From positions 846 to 17,492 of the forward strand of contig DHLW01000006.1 in NCBI GenBank assembly GCA_002405485.1: a DNA stretch of 16,647 nt, read 5' to 3'. Below the pieces are notes generated by a model that saw nothing but the letters and a program-made list of their open reading frames with translations, was not told the DNA's origin and did no database searches. This document shows positions 1 through 8,264 of the stretch, piece after piece; positions within the stretch are counted from its first letter, which is position 1; every line of letters starts with the position of its first letter. This DNA comes from Phycisphaerales bacterium UBA4658 (GTDB taxonomy: Bacteria > Planctomycetota > Phycisphaerae > Phycisphaerales > UBA1924). The translations under genes and the position numbers were made by a program.

Positions 1-1
1 C

Positions 2-3000
2 GGCGACCAGATGGCCGTCCACCTGCCGCTGAGCGTCGAGGCCCAGGCCGAGGCCCACGTGCTGATGATGAGCACGAACAACATCTTCTCTCCGGCCAAC
101 GGCAAGCCCATCATCTCGCCCAGCCAGGACATCGTCATGGGCGTGTACTTCATCACGATCATGGTGATGGACGAGCGCAAGCCGGAGGAACTCAAGAAGT
201 TCAAGGACCGGATGGAGGCCCTCCTGGCCTATGACCAGGGCAAGATCGGGATCCACGAGCGGATCATGGTCCGACTCGACGGCTTCAGCGAGGTGGTCGA
301 GGGCCAGGGCGACCAGCCCAAGCCGATCCCCGCCGGCGGCCGGGTGATCACGACCGTCGGCCGCATCCTCTTCTCCGAGATCGTTGAGAAGGGCATGCCC
401 TTCTACAACTGCGTGCTGGGCAAGAAGGGGTGCGCCCGCGTGATCGACGACGCGTACCTGTACTGCGGCCGAGCCGCCACCATCGATCTGCTTGACCGGC
501 TCAAGGAGATCGGCTTCAAGCAGTCGACCGTGGCGGGGCTGTCCTTCGGCATCACCGACCTGCGCATTCCGACGGCGAAGAAGACCCTGATCGAGGACGC
601 CGAGAAGAAGGTCGAGCGTGTCGAGAAGAACTTCGAGCGCGGCCTGATCACCGAGCGCGAGCGCTACAACCAGCTCCTGGACATCTGGTCGCACTGCCGC
701 GAGCAGGTGACCAAGGCCCTGGTCGACACGCTGAAGACCGATCGGCGCAATGCCGACGGCTCCGAGGCGCCCACGGACGACAAGAAGTCCAAGCAGTACC
801 TCAACCCGGTGTACCTGATGTCCGACTCCGGCGCTCGCGGCAACGTGAGCCAGCTCATGCAGGCCGCCGGCATGCGTGGTCTGATGGCCAAGCCCAGCGG
901 CGAGATCATCGAGACCCCGATCCGCTCGAACTTCCGCGAGGGTCTGACGATCCTCGAGTACTTCTCCTCGACGCACGGCGCCCGCAAGGGTCTGGCCGAC
1001 ACCGCCCTCAAGACCGCCGACTCGGGATACCTCACCCGCAAGCTCTGCGACGTGGCCCAGTCGGTGATCGTGGGCGAGTACGACTGCGGTTCCAAGCGCG
1101 GCATCATGAAGCGCGCGATCTACAAGGGCGAGAAGATCGACGTCCCGCTCCGCGATCAGATCGTCGGGCGCGTGAGCAGGAACACCATCATCAATCCCAA
1201 GACCGACGAGGTGATCGTCAACGAGAACGAGATGATCACCCTCGAGGCCGCACGCAAGATCGAGGACCTGGGCGTCGACACCGTCTTCGTCCGCTCCGCC
1301 CTCACCAGCGAGAGCCGATCGGGCTGCTCGGTGCTGGACTACGGCATGGACATGTCCACCGGCAAGATGGTCGAGCCGGGCATGGCGGTGGGCATCATCG
1401 CCGCCCAGTCGATCGGCGAGCCGGGCACGCAGCTCACGATGCGCACCTTCCACACCGGCGGCATCGGCTCTCGCGAGATCATGGAGAGCGAAATCCGATG
1501 CACCACCGGCGGCGTGGTCGAACTCCGTGACTGCAACGCCGTGCCCGGCAAGGACGACGACGGCAACGAAGTGCTCGTCGTCCTCAAGCGCAACGGCGAG
1601 ATCGCGGTGCTGGACCCCAAGGGCCGCGAGCTCGAGAAGAGCAAGGTCCCCTACGGCGCCTATGTGCTCGCCAAGCCGGGCACCGAGGTCAAGCGCGGCA
1701 CGGTCATGATCAAGTGGGACCCGCACCGCCTGCCGGTCCTCGCCGAGAAGGACGGCATCGTCAAGTACGTCGACATCGAGATCGGCGAGACCGTCCGCGA
1801 GGAGGACGCCGGCCAGGGCCGCAAGGCGCTCGTCGTCGTCGAGCACAAGGGCGAGAAGCATCCGCAGATCACCATCGTGGACGCGCAGGACAACATCCTC
1901 GACTTCCACTACCTGCCCGCCAAGGCGCGCGTCGAGGTCAAGGACGGCCAGCAGATCAAGGCCGGCCAGATGCTCGCGCGTCAGCCGCGTTCGGCGGCGG
2001 GCTCGCAGGACATCGTCGGTGGTCTGCCCCGCGTGACCGAGATCTTCGAGGCCCGCAAGCCCAAGGACCCGGCCGTCATGGCCGAGATCTCGGGCCGGAT
2101 CGAGATCCACTCCGACAAGCGCAAGGGCAAGATGACCATCCGGGTGATCTCGGACTCCGGGATCGAGAAGGACCACCACGTCCCGCAGGACCGGCACCTC
2201 CTGGTCCACGCCGGCGACTACGTGCAGGCGGGCGATCCGCTCACCGAAGGCCCGCTGGTGCCGCACGACATCCTCCGGATCAAGGGCGAGGAATCGCTCT
2301 GGACCTACATGCTCGACGAGGTGCAGAACGTCTACCGCGCCCAGGGCGTGACCATCAACGACAAGCACATCGAGGTGATCCTGGCCCAGATGCTCCGCAA
2401 GGTCCGCGTCGAAAGCCCGGGCGACACCGATCTGCTTCCGCATGACGTGGTCGACAAGTTCGAGTTCCGCCAGAAGAACCTCCAGGCCAGCGAGATGGTC
2501 CGCGTGACCGACTCGGGCGGCACGGACCTGCCGGTGGACGCGCTCGTGCACCGCAACGAGATGCGCGAGGCCAACGCCAAGGCCGAGGCCATGGGCAAGG
2601 AGCCGGCCAAGGCCAAGAAGGCCAAGCCCGCCACCGGCCGTACGCTGCTCCTGGGCATCACCAAGGCCGCCCTCTCCAGCGAGAGCTTCCTCTCCGGTGC
2701 GTCGTTCCAGGAGAGCACCAAGGTGCTCACCGAGGCGTCGCTCCGCGGCGCGGTGGACGAACTCATCGGCCTGAAGGAGAACGTGCTGCTGGGTCACCTC
2801 ATCCCGGCGGGCACGGGCTTCAAGCCCTACCAGTCCATCCGCGTGCACGCACTCTCCGAACCCCCGATCGGTCCGGACGATGATGAGCAGGCGATGCTCG
2901 ACGAGGCCAGCAGGGCCGCCGAAGCTCTCGGCGCTTCCAGCGCCGACGCCCTGGGAGTGCCCCAGGTCGAGGTGCCCATGGGCGGCGCGGCGAGCGGCGT

Positions 3001-3004
3001 CTGA
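2..3004 (+). CDS. rpoC: DNA-directed RNA polymerase subunit beta-prime, C-terminal ~1000 residues (5' truncated by window)
   Basis: Catalytic large subunit of RNA polymerase. The frame is open from base 2 and begins [11 protein letters not shown], so the window starts just after the NADFD part of the universal Mg-binding NADFDGD motif; the N-terminal part lies outside. [11 protein letters not shown] follows. The bridge helix ([19 protein letters not shown]...) is at about 935-1034 and the trigger loop ([20 protein letters not shown]) at about 1382-1465. The conserved end module ([20 protein letters not shown]) is near 2645-2705. A Lys/Ala-rich linker ([13 protein letters not shown]) lies at about 2600-2637 just before that module, and an acidic/Ala-rich tail of about 50 residues follows it. 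Oddity: of the four cysteines that usually bind the second zinc, only the first (DCG, codon 1085-1087) remains. The other three positions are Ser 1307, Ser 1328 and Asp 1337. rpoB is expected upstream. Identity is certain. Confidence 0.98.
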   Translation, partial: GDQMAVHLPLSVEAQAEAHVLMMSTNNIFSPANGKPIISPSQDIVMGVYFITIMVMDERKPEELKKFKDRMEALLAYDQGKIGIHERIMVRLDGFSEVVEGQGDQPKPIPAGGRVITTVGRILFSEIVEKGMPFYNCVLGKKGCARVIDDAYLYCGRAATIDLLDRLKEIGFKQSTVAGLSFGITDLRIPTAKKTLIEDAEKKVERVEKNFERGLITERERYNQLLDIWSHCREQVTKALVDTLKTDRRNADGSEAPTDDKKSKQYLNPVYLMSDSGARGNVSQLMQAAGMRGLMAKPSGEIIETPIRSNFREGLTILEYFSSTHGARKGLADTALKTADSGYLTRKLCDVAQSVIVGEYDCGSKRGIMKRAIYKGEKIDVPLRDQIVGRVSRNTIINPKTDEVIVNENEMITLEAARKIEDLGVDTVFVRSALTSESRSGCSVLDYGMDMSTGKMVEPGMAVGIIAAQSIGEPGTQLTMRTFHTGGIGSREIMESEIRCTTGGVVELRDCNAVPGKDDDGNEVLVVLKRNGEIAVLDPKGRELEKSKVPYGAYVLAKPGTEVKRGTVMIKWDPHRLPVLAEKDGIVKYVDIEIGETVREEDAGQGRKALVVVEHKGEKHPQITIVDAQDNILDFHYLPAKARVEVKDGQQIKAGQMLARQPRSAAGSQDIVGGLPRVTEIFEARKPKDPAVMAEISGRIEIHSDKRKGKMTIRVISDSGIEKDHHVPQDRHLLVHAGDYVQAGDPLTEGPLVPHDILRIKGEESLWTYMLDEVQNVYRAQGVTINDKHIEVILAQMLRKVRVESPGDTDLLPHDVVDKFEFRQKNLQASEMVRVTDSGGTDLPVDALVHRNEMREANAKAEAMGKEPAKAKKAKPATGRTLLLGITKAALSSESFLSGASFQESTKVLTEASLRGAVDELIGLKENVLLGHLIPAGTGFKPYQSIRVHALSEPPIGPDDDEQAMLDEASRAAEALGASSADALGVPQVEVPMGGAASGV

Positions 3005-3036
3005 ATCCAACCGGCTCAACCCTGACGCTCCACCAG

Positions 3037-3063
3037 AAGACCGCCCTTTCGGGCGGTCTTTTT
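3037..3063 (+). terminator. Intrinsic terminator of rpoC
   Basis: A perfect 10-bp stem (AAGACCGCCC / GGGCGGTCTT) closes a TTTC loop. The right arm ends in TT and runs into further Ts, giving a five-T tract. It lies 32 bp after the rpoC stop codon and separates rpoC from the thioredoxin gene downstream. This is the classic Rho-independent arrangement, read directly from the sequence. Confidence 0.95.
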
Positions 3064-3183
3064 CATTCCCCCGCCGCATGTGCCCGCGCGTCCGCCAGAC
3101 CGACAGGCCCGATGGCGGTTACACCTTCACGCCCGGCACGCCAACCGGCCGATAGCTGGTCTCCCGCCAGGGTTTTGCGGATC

Positions 3184-3188
3184 GGAGG
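3184..3188 (+). promoter_or_regulatory. Shine-Dalgarno site of the 3194 thioredoxin gene
   Basis: GGAGG lies 5 bases before ATG 3194. It decides the start: the open frame extends upstream to 3080, but only the ATG at 3194 has a good ribosome site and is followed directly by a signal peptide. Confidence 0.8.
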
Positions 3189-3193
3189 CGTTC

Positions 3194-4099
3194 ATGCGGT
3201 CGACGGTGTGTGCATCGATCATCGGACTGGCGATCAGCGGGGTGACAGTCCTGGTCGGGTCGGCGGTCGCCGATGTCCGGTCGGCCTCGGCGACGGTCTT
3301 CTCAGCGCAGTCGTTCGACGATGCCATGGCCTCCAGCCGTCGGCAGGGTCGTCTGCTCGTCGCGATGTTCAGCGCGGAGTGGTGCGGGCCGTGCAAGGCG
3401 ATGGAGAACTCGACGTGGCGTGACCCGGGCGTGGCGGCCTGGGTGCGCGATCACGGCGTGGCGATCCACATCGACGTGGACGTGCAGCGGGACATCGCCC
3501 GACGATACGACGTGCGCTCCCTGCCGCTGCTCATCGCCTTCCGCGATGGCGAGGTTGTGGACCGCTCGCTGGGATTCAAGGACCCGAGGCAGATGCTGGA
3601 CTGGCTCGACCGCGTTGCCCGGGCAACGCCGAGCGGACGGGCCGGCATCCAGGCCGCGGCCCAGGCGGCGATCCCGGCGCCAGGCCAGGCTCCGGTGCAG
3701 ATCATCACGCCGACGATGGTTCGGCCGGCACCCAAGCCCGTGGAGCCCGCGCGAGACATCGTGGCGGAGATTCGAATCCAGCACGCCAGATTGACCGAGC
3801 GTCTCCGCGCCCTCGGCGGCGACTTGAAGGCGCAGAACGCCGCTCGGCGGGCCTTTCGTGAGGGCGTCGCCAGGACGTACGCCGAGGCCCTTCCCGGGCC
3901 GCGGAGCCGGGCGGTGCTTGCCGAGGCGACCCGCATGGATGACACCGCGTGGATGCGGATCGCGCTGGTCCAGGCCGCGCTGGACGCGGGGAAGCAGCGA
4001 CGGGAGCATCTGCAGCTCCTGGAAGAGGCGGGGCGCCTGGGCGCGGACGTCTCCAGGACGCAGGCCAGGCTGCGCGCCGCGCTCGGCTCGACGCGCTGA
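3194..4099 (+). CDS. Secreted thioredoxin-fold protein with helical C-terminal domain
   Basis: 301 residues. An N-terminal signal peptide (about residues 1-27, hydrophobic GLAISGVTVLVGSAVA) predicts export. Residues about 35-140 form a thioredoxin domain with the redox site WCGPC (Cys64, Cys67) and a cis-proline site SLPLLIAF (Pro111). The AEWCGPCKAMENSTW context resembles the thioredoxin_7/DsbD-gamma type that often acts outside the cytoplasm. A Pro/Ala/Gln-rich linker (about 150-190) leads to a charged helical domain (about 193-301) that I do not recognise. The likely role is thiol-disulfide exchange in the envelope; the partner is unknown. The gene follows the rpoC terminator and converges on serA with only 17 bp between the stops. 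The WCGPC motif makes the fold secure; the exact function is inference. Confidence 0.85.
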   Translation: MRSTVCASIIGLAISGVTVLVGSAVADVRSASATVFSAQSFDDAMASSRRQGRLLVAMFSAEWCGPCKAMENSTWRDPGVAAWVRDHGVAIHIDVDVQRDIARRYDVRSLPLLIAFRDGEVVDRSLGFKDPRQMLDWLDRVARATPSGRAGIQAAAQAAIPAPGQAPVQIITPTMVRPAPKPVEPARDIVAEIRIQHARLTERLRALGGDLKAQNAARRAFREGVARTYAEALPGPRSRAVLAEATRMDDTAWMRIALVQAALDAGKQRREHLQLLEEAGRLGADVSRTQARLRAALGSTR

Positions 4100-4116
4100 A
4101 CGCGATCGCTCGACGC

Positions 4117-5430
4117 TCACCACAGCATGCGCACGCGGATGGTCTCGGGTATCTGCTTGATCCGCTCGATGATGGGCTCGGCCTTGGCGGGGGCGATGTC
4201 CAGCACCACGTAGCCGACATCCTCGTTGGTCTTCAGGTACTGCCCCGCGATGTTCACGCCCAGCTCAGCCATCACGCTGTTGATTCGGCTGAGCACCCCG
4301 GGCACGTTGCGGTGAAAGTGCAGGATCCGGTGGTGCCGTTTCCTGCCGCCGCCGGCCTTTGAGTCGCTCTCGATCTCGTCCTGTTCCGGCAGATCGACCT
4401 GCGGGACGTTCACGGCACCGGTCGTGGATCCGTTGTTCATGAACCGTATGAGTTTGGTGGCCACGTCCTCGGCGATGGCCTGCTGGGCCTCTTCGGTGGA
4501 TCCGCCGATGTGCGGGGTGAGAATGACGTTGCCCAGCCCGCGAATCTCGCTGACGAACTCCTCGCTGTTGCTGGAGGGCTCGACCGGAAAGACGTCCAGT
4601 GCGGCTCCGCCGATCTTCCCGCTGCGGATCGCGGCGGCGAGCGCTGCGATGTCCACGACGCTCCCACGGGCGTTGTTGATGAGATACGCCCCGGGGCGCA
4701 TCCGCGCGATCTGCTTCTCGCCGATCAGCCGCTCGGTCTTCTTCGTCGCGGGCACGTGCAGCGAGACCACGTCGGCCTGCTCCAGAAGGTCGTCCAGCGT
4801 CCGTACCGGCCGGGCGTTGCCCAGCGGCAGACAGGAGAGAATGTCGTGGAAGATCACCCGCATGCCCATGGCCTCGGCGAGCACGCTCACCTGCGAGCCG
4901 ATGCGGCCATAGCCCACGATGCCCAGCGTCCTGCCCCGCACCTCGTGCGAGCCCGTCGCCGACTTGTCCCACGTGCCCGCGTGCAACTGCACGCTCTTGT
5001 CCAGCAGCCGACGGTGCAGCGCGACGATCTCGGCGATGGTCAGCTCCGCGACGCTCCGCGTGTTGGAGAACGGCGAGTTGAACACCGGCACCCCGCGCAG
5101 GCACGCCCCGCGCGTCTCCACCTGGTTGGTCCCGATGCAGAAGCACCCGATCGTGAGCAGCCGCGGGCAGGCCTCCAGGATCGGCTGACGCACCAGCGTC
5201 TGGGAACGGATGCCCAGAACGTGGGCCTCCTTCGCGACCTTGATGAGCGCGTCGCCCTCAAGGGCCTTGGCAAGCCGCTCGACCTTGAAGCCCTCGCCCC
5301 GGAGCTGCTCCGCGGCCCGCTCGTGGATGTTCTCCATGAGCACGACGGTGATCTTGCTCTTGGGGAAGCTGGTCTTGATCCCGTTGACCGGTTCGGCCGA
5401 GGATATGGGTGTGGACGAAGTGGGGGACAT
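4117..5430 (-). CDS. serA: D-3-phosphoglycerate dehydrogenase (ACT-domain type)
   Basis: Oxidises 3-phosphoglycerate to 3-phosphohydroxypyruvate with NAD, the first step of serine synthesis in the cytoplasm. With the ATG at 5430 the protein has 437 residues, against about 410 for E. coli SerA, which it resembles closely (GCFCIGTNQV, FSNTRSVAEL). The Rossmann NAD motif GYGRIG is at residues 173-178. Catalytic residues are Arg255 (NNARGS), Glu284 (FPVEP) and His307 (TPHIGGST). A C-terminal ACT domain (about 367-437, HFHRNVPGVLSRIN, ending RVRMLW) suggests feedback control by serine. A charged linker (EQDEIESDSKAGGGRKRHH), longer than in E. coli SerA, precedes the ACT domain. A TTG at 5499 would add 23 residues, but these lie outside the conserved fold, so the ATG was chosen. 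No clear Shine-Dalgarno site is seen. uppP lies upstream on the same strand. Confidence 0.95.
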   Translation of the reverse strand: MSPTSSTPISSAEPVNGIKTSFPKSKITVVLMENIHERAAEQLRGEGFKVERLAKALEGDALIKVAKEAHVLGIRSQTLVRQPILEACPRLLTIGCFCIGTNQVETRGACLRGVPVFNSPFSNTRSVAELTIAEIVALHRRLLDKSVQLHAGTWDKSATGSHEVRGRTLGIVGYGRIGSQVSVLAEAMGMRVIFHDILSCLPLGNARPVRTLDDLLEQADVVSLHVPATKKTERLIGEKQIARMRPGAYLINNARGSVVDIAALAAAIRSGKIGGAALDVFPVEPSSNSEEFVSEIRGLGNVILTPHIGGSTEEAQQAIAEDVATKLIRFMNNGSTTGAVNVPQVDLPEQDEIESDSKAGGGRKRHHRILHFHRNVPGVLSRINSVMAELGVNIAGQYLKTNEDVGYVVLDIAPAKAEPIIERIKQIPETIRVRMLW

Positions 5431-5560
5431 GTCCGGTGACTTTATGGTCTCTGGCTCGAGCGCGTCCGGCTCGGCGGGCGCGGCGATGCGAGGGAACAAC
5501 CTATCGGACTTTTTCAGGTCCGCGTTGATCCCGGCTCGAGGTTCCGCCGGAGAACACGCG

Positions 5561-6442
5561 TCACTTCTCGACCGCGACGATCCCGCCCACGATCAACCCG
5601 GCCATGAACAGCCCGATCACGATCCGGTACACGCCAAACGGCGTCAGCCCGTGACGGTTCAGGAAGCCCACCAGCCACTTCACGGCAAGCCACGCGCTCA
5701 CGAACGCCACGGCCATGCCCAGCAGCACCGGGACCGCGCCAAGCTGCTCATAGAACGTCGGCGTCCCGCGGGCCCGGCTCTCGGCGATGTTCTTGTACCC
5801 CGTCCAGAGCGTCGCCGCCAGCAGCGTGGGCATGCCCAGCAGAAAGCTGAACTCCGCCGCCGCCGCCGGCCGAAGGCCCACGAGCATGCCCCCGGTGATC
5901 GTCATCATCGACCGGCTTGTTCCAGGCCAGAGCGAGACGATCTGCAGCACGCCGATGATCAGCGCGTCCCTGGGCGTCAGGTCGTCGATCGTCTTGCCAG
6001 GACCAACCCCGCTGGGCGGCGGGCCCCACGCCCCACGCAGACGACCATCGAACAGAATCATGTACACGCCCCCGATGATGAGCGCCGCCACCACCGGCCA
6101 GGCCGTGAACAGGTGCTCTTCGATCGTGCTCTTGAGCAGCACCCCGATCACCGCCGCGGGCATGAACGCGATCCCGAGATTCACCAGGAGCATGAACCCC
6201 TTGCCATCCCGTCCGATCAGCCCGCGGAGCATCTGCATGAACCGCGGCCAGTACAGCCCGAGCACCGCCAGGATCGCTCCGCCCTGGATGACGATCTCAA
6301 AGGCGTTGATCGCCTCGCGATGCGACTCGGACTTCAGCCCAAGGAGCTGGGACGTCAGAATCAGATGACCTGTCGACGACACCGGAAGATACTCGGTGAT
6401 CCCCTCCACCAGCCCGAGGATCACCGCGTGCCACCATTCCAT
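5561..6442 (-). CDS. uppP: Undecaprenyl-diphosphatase (UppP/BacA family)
   Basis: Integral membrane phosphatase that converts undecaprenyl diphosphate to the monophosphate, recycling the lipid carrier for peptidoglycan and other envelope polymers. Overproduction gives bacitracin resistance in other bacteria. The 293 residues are mostly hydrophobic segments. Both signature motifs are present: EGITEYLPVSSTGH at residues 13-26 (the ExxxE and SxxTGH residues) and PGTSRS at 173-178, followed by MMTITGGMLVGLRP. Length is close to the usual 265-290. The loop at about 132-155 (GRLRGAWGPPPSGVGPGK) is rich in Gly and Pro and may account for the slight excess. It lies between a lipoprotein gene (72 bp upstream) and serA (130 bp downstream), all on the minus strand, so co-transcription is possible but not shown. 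Confidence 0.96.
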   Translation of the reverse strand: MEWWHAVILGLVEGITEYLPVSSTGHLILTSQLLGLKSESHREAINAFEIVIQGGAILAVLGLYWPRFMQMLRGLIGRDGKGFMLLVNLGIAFMPAAVIGVLLKSTIEEHLFTAWPVVAALIIGGVYMILFDGRLRGAWGPPPSGVGPGKTIDDLTPRDALIIGVLQIVSLWPGTSRSMMTITGGMLVGLRPAAAAEFSFLLGMPTLLAATLWTGYKNIAESRARGTPTFYEQLGAVPVLLGMAVAFVSAWLAVKWLVGFLNRHGLTPFGVYRIVIGLFMAGLIVGGIVAVEK

Positions 6443-6514
6443 GGATTGCTCGGGAGTAAGAAGTCTCAGCGTGACACAACGACCAGGCGACGCATCTGCC
6501 CCGGCGTCAGGGGC

Positions 6515-7201
6515 CTATCTCGTAAACCCCAGAACCACCCGCTCCCACTCGGCGTCGATGAGCTTGGCTTTGTCGGCGGGCACGGTCAGCCGAACAAACA
6601 CGCTCTGGCTTGGCATCTGGATGATCGCCCCTCGGAACGCCGTGTTGGGCTGCTTGCCCCCGCTCATGCTCTCGAACGTCCCTGTCGCCTTGTAGATCGT
6701 GACCCGCTGGCCTGAGACGGTGTGCTCGGAGACGTCGCCCGCGGCGGGCTGCCCGTCAGCGCCCTTGATCTGCCCGCGCCAGCGGTTCAGGTTGCTGTTC
6801 ACGTCGCCCCCGGCCGTGGAAAAGTTGATCTGCGATCCGCTCACGTTCGGCAGCGTGTAGGTCGCCAGAACGAACTGTCCCGGCGTGCCCGACTTCCATG
6901 CCCCGGGGATGCTGAACTTCAGCCCGCCAACCACCAGCTCGTTTCCCTGGCCGCTGAGCTGATTCGCAGCGTTCGCCGCGGCATCCTGGGCGCCCTGCAT
7001 GCCGGCGGCGGCGTTCTTCCCGGCCTGGGCAGACTTGCCGGCGATCGATTGCGGATTGCTCGCCAGGTTGCCCAGCGGCTGGTTGTTCTGGGCCGGCGGA
7101 GCGGGCGTGCGCTGCTCACAACCGCCCAACGCCAGGCCGACGCCCACACCGCTGACTGCGAACACTTTGACGATGTTCCAAACACTGCCGCGAGTCTTCA
7201 T
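6515..7201 (-). CDS. Predicted lipoprotein of unknown function
   Basis: 228 residues. A signal peptide with lipobox LGGC (Cys28) predicts lipid attachment after export. A low-complexity Ala/Gln/Asn/Gly linker (about residues 33-87, with AAAGMQGAQDAAANAANQ) leads to a globular domain (about 88-228) starting LVVGGLKFSIPGAWK and ending WERVVLGFTR. The FSIP...W opening and closing FVRLTVP/WERVV strands recall small beta-rich domains that bind envelope components, but I do not recognise the family. The ATG at 7201 was chosen because the lipoprotein signal begins there; the open frame continues upstream but gives no signal peptide. It diverges from the RNA methyltransferase gene, with 36 bp between starts, and reads toward uppP. 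No close Shine-Dalgarno site is seen. Confidence 0.85.
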   Translation of the reverse strand: MKTRGSVWNIVKVFAVSGVGVGLALGGCEQRTPAPPAQNNQPLGNLASNPQSIAGKSAQAGKNAAAGMQGAQDAAANAANQLSGQGNELVVGGLKFSIPGAWKSGTPGQFVLATYTLPNVSGSQINFSTAGGDVNSNLNRWRGQIKGADGQPAAGDVSEHTVSGQRVTIYKATGTFESMSGGKQPNTAFRGAIIQMPSQSVFVRLTVPADKAKLIDAEWERVVLGFTR

Positions 7202-7237
7202 GCCCGGATGGTACACGCCTGCCCTGGTCTGTGTCCC

Positions 7238-8125
7238 ATGACCATCGTGCCGATCCAGCCGGGCGACATCGCTCGTGATCCCATGCTCCAGCCCTATTCG
7301 GGCATGCGCGACGCCGAGCTCGCCCAGCGCTCTGACCCGCTGGATGCCAAGGCCCACGGCGGGTTGTTCATCGCCGAGGGCGACCTCGTCGTCCGCCGAC
7401 TGCTCGCCAGCCGCTTTGTCTGCCAGTCGGTGCTGCTCGCGGCGAACCGACTCGATGGCCTCGTCCACGACCTGTCGAGATTGCCCCCGAAGACCCCGGT
7501 CTTTGTCGCAGAACCCGCCGTCCTCAGCGACCTTGTCGGTTTCAACATGCACCGGGGCGTGCTCGCCGTCGGCGTGCGCGGACCGGGTCTGTCACTCGCC
7601 GAGCTCCTGAGCCGTCCGGGTCCGATCCTCGTGCTCGAAGATCTGGTCAATCACGACAATCTGGGCGGGATCTTTCGCAACGCCGCGGCCCTTGGCGGTC
7701 CTGGCGTGGGCGTGGTGCTGAGCCCGCGTTGCGCCGACCCCTTGTACCGCAAGTCACTCCGGGTATCGATGGGGGCCATTCTGAGCGTGCCCTTTGCCCG
7801 TGCCACCGATTGGCCGGGAGACCTCGCCCAGCTTGCCGCAGGCGGATGCGAACCCTGGGCCATGGTCGCACAGGCAGACGCCGAGCCCTTGGCCCGCGCG
7901 GCGAGCGAGCGGCGCGGGCAAGGCATCGCGCTGGTTCTGGGCAGCGAGGGGCCAGGGCTGGCGCCGGCCACAGTCGCGGCGTGTGCCCGCCGCGTGACCA
8001 TTCGGATGGACAAAGCGGACACAATGATCGATTCTCTGAATGTGGGCATGGCGGCCGGGATCGCGTTGTATGAGCTTGCTCGATCGAGAACGGATGTGCC
8101 GGGAGGAATCGCTTCGGGCGAGTGA
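7238..8125 (+). CDS. SpoU/TrmH-family RNA 2'-O-methyltransferase
   Basis: SPOUT-fold enzyme that transfers a methyl group from S-adenosylmethionine to a ribose 2'-OH in tRNA or rRNA. It has 295 residues. The N-terminal substrate-binding part (about 1-115) opens with DPMLQPYSGMRDAEL and GLFIAEG, typical of this subfamily. The three SpoU motifs are clear: NHDNLGGIFRNAAALG (138-153), LVLGSEGPGL (232-241) and IRMDKADTMIDSLNVGMAAG (255-274). The Arg in IRM replaces the Pro usual in motif 3. The start at ATG 7238 keeps the conserved N-terminal region; an ATG at 7208 would add 10 residues. Its exact target cannot be read from the sequence. It diverges from the lipoprotein gene, and hairpin-forming sequence follows the stop. 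Confidence 0.93.
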   Translation: MTIVPIQPGDIARDPMLQPYSGMRDAELAQRSDPLDAKAHGGLFIAEGDLVVRRLLASRFVCQSVLLAANRLDGLVHDLSRLPPKTPVFVAEPAVLSDLVGFNMHRGVLAVGVRGPGLSLAELLSRPGPILVLEDLVNHDNLGGIFRNAAALGGPGVGVVLSPRCADPLYRKSLRVSMGAILSVPFARATDWPGDLAQLAAGGCEPWAMVAQADAEPLARAASERRGQGIALVLGSEGPGLAPATVAACARRVTIRMDKADTMIDSLNVGMAAGIALYELARSRTDVPGGIASGE

Positions 8126-8126
8126 A

Positions 8127-8155
8127 CCCGCGGTTCTGGTGCGAACCTGCGCGGG
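8127..8155 (+). terminator. Possible terminator hairpin after the TrmH-type gene
   Basis: CCCGC-GGTTC pairs with GAACC and GCGGG around a six-base loop (TGGTGC), with a three-base bulge (TGC). It begins one base after the stop codon. No T tract follows, so it is either a weak or factor-aided terminator or simply an mRNA 3' hairpin. Confidence 0.35.
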
Positions 8156-8199
8156 TGCTCACCGGTAGAAAGATCCGGTGGGGGAAATGTCCGGGGATC

Positions 8200-8208
8200 T
8201 GATACAAT
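8200..8208 (+). promoter_or_regulatory. Extended -10 promoter for the 8265 gene
   Basis: TGATACAAT fits the extended -10 form TGnTATAAT with one mismatch. No TTGACA-like -35 lies at the usual distance, which is common for extended -10 promoters. It would start RNA near 8215, about 50 bases before ATG 8265. A short inverted repeat (CACCGG at 8160-8165, CCGGTG at 8175-8180) lies just upstream and could be an operator. This is read from sequence only. Confidence 0.5.
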
Positions 8209-8264
8209 CGGGCGGCTCCCGTGTTCGTCGTTTGCTGGCGTCGGAAGAGGAAGGAAACACACAC

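Noticed and set aside
5431..5499. TTG start at 5499 giving SerA 23 more residues.
   Set aside because: The added residues (AAPAEPDALEPETIKSPD) are outside the conserved fold, and an ATG is available at 5430; it cannot be excluded fully.
6498..6514. GCCCC/GGGGC hairpin immediately after the minus-strand lipoprotein stop.
   Set aside because: Only five base pairs and no T tract on the minus strand; too weak to call a terminator.
5210..6715. Long plus-strand open frame opposite uppP.
   Set aside because: His/Arg/Pro-rich product with no motif; uppP on the minus strand carries both family signatures.
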